Positions 56,120 to 57,334 of a DNA stretch of 57,334 nucleotides are shown here, in pieces. The stretch comes from Alphaproteobacteria bacterium. Its GTDB lineage: Bacteria > Pseudomonadota > Alphaproteobacteria > Micavibrionales > UBA2020. Within the stretch, counting starts at the first letter, position 1. Each line of letters begins with the position of its first letter. The notes under the pieces are model-generated. The model was not told where the DNA came from and ran no database searches. It saw only the letters and a program-made list of their open reading frames with translations. Location: assembly GCA_004297545.1 (NCBI GenBank), contig SCTB01000051.1:1-57334 (forward strand), given 5' to 3'. Position numbers and translations under genes: made by a program.

Positions 56120-56942
56120 TCGGAGACATCGTCATTGCATCTTTTTGCAGCGTGATGGAGTCATTGGCTTCTTTTTCCGCGACAGCCTCGAAAACCGGCG
56201 CCAGGGTCTTGCGCAGCTCCGCGACCACGGCCTCTCGGTCGGCGTCGGGAAGCGCCTCGATCTGCTTCATGAATTTTTCGGCGGCGCCCACGCCGGAGGC
56301 CGCGAATTTGTCGCCGAGCGACTTGATGACCGGACCCTGAACTTCCGCCGGCAGATCGCGCACCTGCTGAAATATGCGCGTGGCGGCGTTTTGCGCGTCT
56401 TCCGTGACGTCCTTCAGCGCGGGCGTCGCCTGGACGACCGCGCCTTGAGTCTTTGAAAACTCATGATGCTTATAGGCCTTCATACAGCCCTTAATGATTG
56501 CGAAAGGGGCCGCCACCGCACCCAGCACCCCGCCACCAAAGGCCAGCGCCCCCATGACCAGCGGTACTGTCGCGACATATCCCGCGCCGCAGGCAGCGAT
56601 GGCCGCCAGCGCGATCACAGGCCATGCAACGCCCGCCGCTCCGAGCGCGACCCCAGCGCCAACCGCCGCGGCAAGGCCGCCCAGAACCGTGCCTATGTCT
56701 GTCGTCATGGCGACACCCGTGTTATCCGAGCTGCTCAGCTCTGCCCGGGCGCGAACGAGCTTGGGCATTTTATTGCGGTCGCTGTCGTAGTCCGAGTCTT
56801 TCCAGCCGCGTTTAATCTCCTCGATGAAGGGCGCGTTGGGCGTATAGGCCGCGCTGCCGATATATTTCAGTGGCTCGGTGACAGGCGCCCAATAAGGATT
56901 GTTGAACCAGTTTTTGATCTTTTCTGCGGCAGCTTTCAGCAT
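56085..56942 (-). CDS. Hydrophobic-hairpin protein with SPIRL tail
   Basis: 285 residues. An amphipathic Trp-rich start (IKNWFNNPYWAPVTEP), an 80-residue Gly/Ala/Val hydrophobic region (about 78-155), then a charged helical domain (about 165-255) and DSITLQKDAMTMSPIRLKKPK, which contains the TLQ and PIRL positions of tail 1. It is the only hairpin protein with a tail-1-like end; its relatives at 18637 and 19756 have tail 2. Candidate membrane-inserting effector. Confidence 0.75.
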   Translation of the reverse strand: MLKAAAEKIKNWFNNPYWAPVTEPLKYIGSAAYTPNAPFIEEIKRGWKDSDYDSDRNKMPKLVRARAELSSSDNTGVAMTTDIGTVLGGLAAAVGAGVALGAAGVAWPVIALAAIAACGAGYVATVPLVMGALAFGGGVLGAVAAPFAIIKGCMKAYKHHEFSKTQGAVVQATPALKDVTEDAQNAATRIFQQVRDLPAEVQGPVIKSLGDKFAASGVGAAEKFMKQIEALPDADREAVVAELRKTLAPVFEAVAEKEANDSITLQKDAMTMSPIRLKKPKNAVA

Positions 56943-57034
56943 AAAAAACTCTCCCTTTAACGTGCAAAGAGAGTATCATATATTTTTCATAACATCAACA
57001 TAAATTGAGCAAACACAGAGTCTTAACAACGAAG

Positions 57035-57056
57035 AAGGGGCCCCTGTGGGCCCCTT
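57035..57056 (-). terminator. Terminator of the acetyl-CoA synthetase gene
   Basis: Stem AAGGGGCCC (57035-57043) with GGGCCCCTT (57048-57056), loop CTGT; on the minus strand followed by TTCTTCGTTG. Twin of the hairpin at 12862. Confidence 0.75.
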
Positions 57057-57083
57057 CCTAAGTCATTGAGACTCTTTAGCTAT

Positions 57084-57334
57084 TCACGCGGCTTTTTTTA
57101 AAAGCTGCTTGTGGTTCGTAATGATGGTTTCGACGACGGATGGATCCGCCAGCGTGGAGGTATCGCCCAGCTGGTCGAAGGCGTTTTCGGCCACCTTGCG
57201 CAGGATGCGGCGCATGATTTTTCCCGAGCGCGTCTTGGGCAGTCCCGGCGCGAACAGGAGAACATCCGGCGTCGCGATGGGGCCGATGACCTTGCGCACA
57301 TGGGCTACGATATCCTTGCGCAGTTCGTCGGTCG
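57084..57334 (-). CDS. acs: Acetyl-CoA synthetase, C-terminal fragment (partial at window edge)
   Basis: The last 83 codons of the enzyme that makes acetyl-CoA from acetate, ATP and CoA. The C-terminal domain is seen: [20 protein letters not shown], then [19 protein letters not shown], where the Lys in SGK is the regulated catalytic lysine of the family, and [17 protein letters not shown]. The N-terminal part lies outside the window. A GGGGCCCC terminator follows. Confidence 0.93.
   Translation of the reverse strand, partial: TDELRKDIVAHVRKVIGPIATPDVLLFAPGLPKTRSGKIMRRILRKVAENAFDQLGDTSTLADPSVVETIITNHKQLLKKAA

Noticed and set aside
55210..56340. 376-codon plus-strand frame across the third M50-like gene
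   Set aside because: Arg/Pro/Ala-rich shadow; the real frame keeps HEPGH and the membrane segments.

Overview
The window looks like part of an alphaproteobacterial chromosome: GC-rich coding sequence, AT-rich intergenic gaps with near-consensus sigma-70 promoters, and very tight 4-bp gene overlaps. Host-associated or predatory alphaproteobacteria fit best; the order is inferred and not proven. It holds about 66 protein genes. I saw no tRNA, rRNA, CRISPR array or intact insertion sequence.

The left edge (1-4121, minus strand) is part of a type IVB secretion system (Dot/Icm or IncI-conjugation type): a DsbC/G-like thiol-disulfide protein, a lytic transglycosylase, DotD, DotC and the DotB ATPase, which runs off the window. 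Directly upstream is a six-gene minus-strand operon of small ankyrin-repeat proteins (4465-8324) with one clear promoter. Ankyrin or ankyrin-like genes recur across the rest of the window, about 19 in all. They are mixed with a double-AAA+ Clp-type ATPase with an unusual N-terminus, four related HExxH proteins (DUF6782-like), proteins with long hydrophobic hairpins, three tandem M50-like membrane proteins, and small orphan genes.

Two short C-terminal tails recur on otherwise different proteins. Tail 1, roughly [DE]-[ILF]-x-[VI]-x-K-P-[IL]-x-L followed by basic residues, ends most of the ankyrin proteins and one hydrophobic-hairpin protein. Tail 2, a proline-rich K-P-P-A-P-like end, closes metallopeptidases, hairpin proteins, small orphan proteins, an OsmC protein, an M48 peptidase and two ankyrin proteins. 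No protein carries both. My working idea is that these are C-terminal sorting or translocation tags for a large effector set served by the nearby type IVB system. The tails are seen directly; the function is inference.

Other blocks: an S24 (CI/LexA-like) repressor diverging from small phage-like genes (23984-25788); a low-GC secreted-protein gene flanked by a 32-bp inverted repeat and an 11-bp tandem repeat (47230-48422); a LemA - Rieske - M48 peptidase group (48899-52454); a secreted trypsin-like protease overlapping an FHA membrane protein (40901-43341); and housekeeping genes (HIT, GNAT, HAD, OsmC, C-terminus of acetyl-CoA synthetase).
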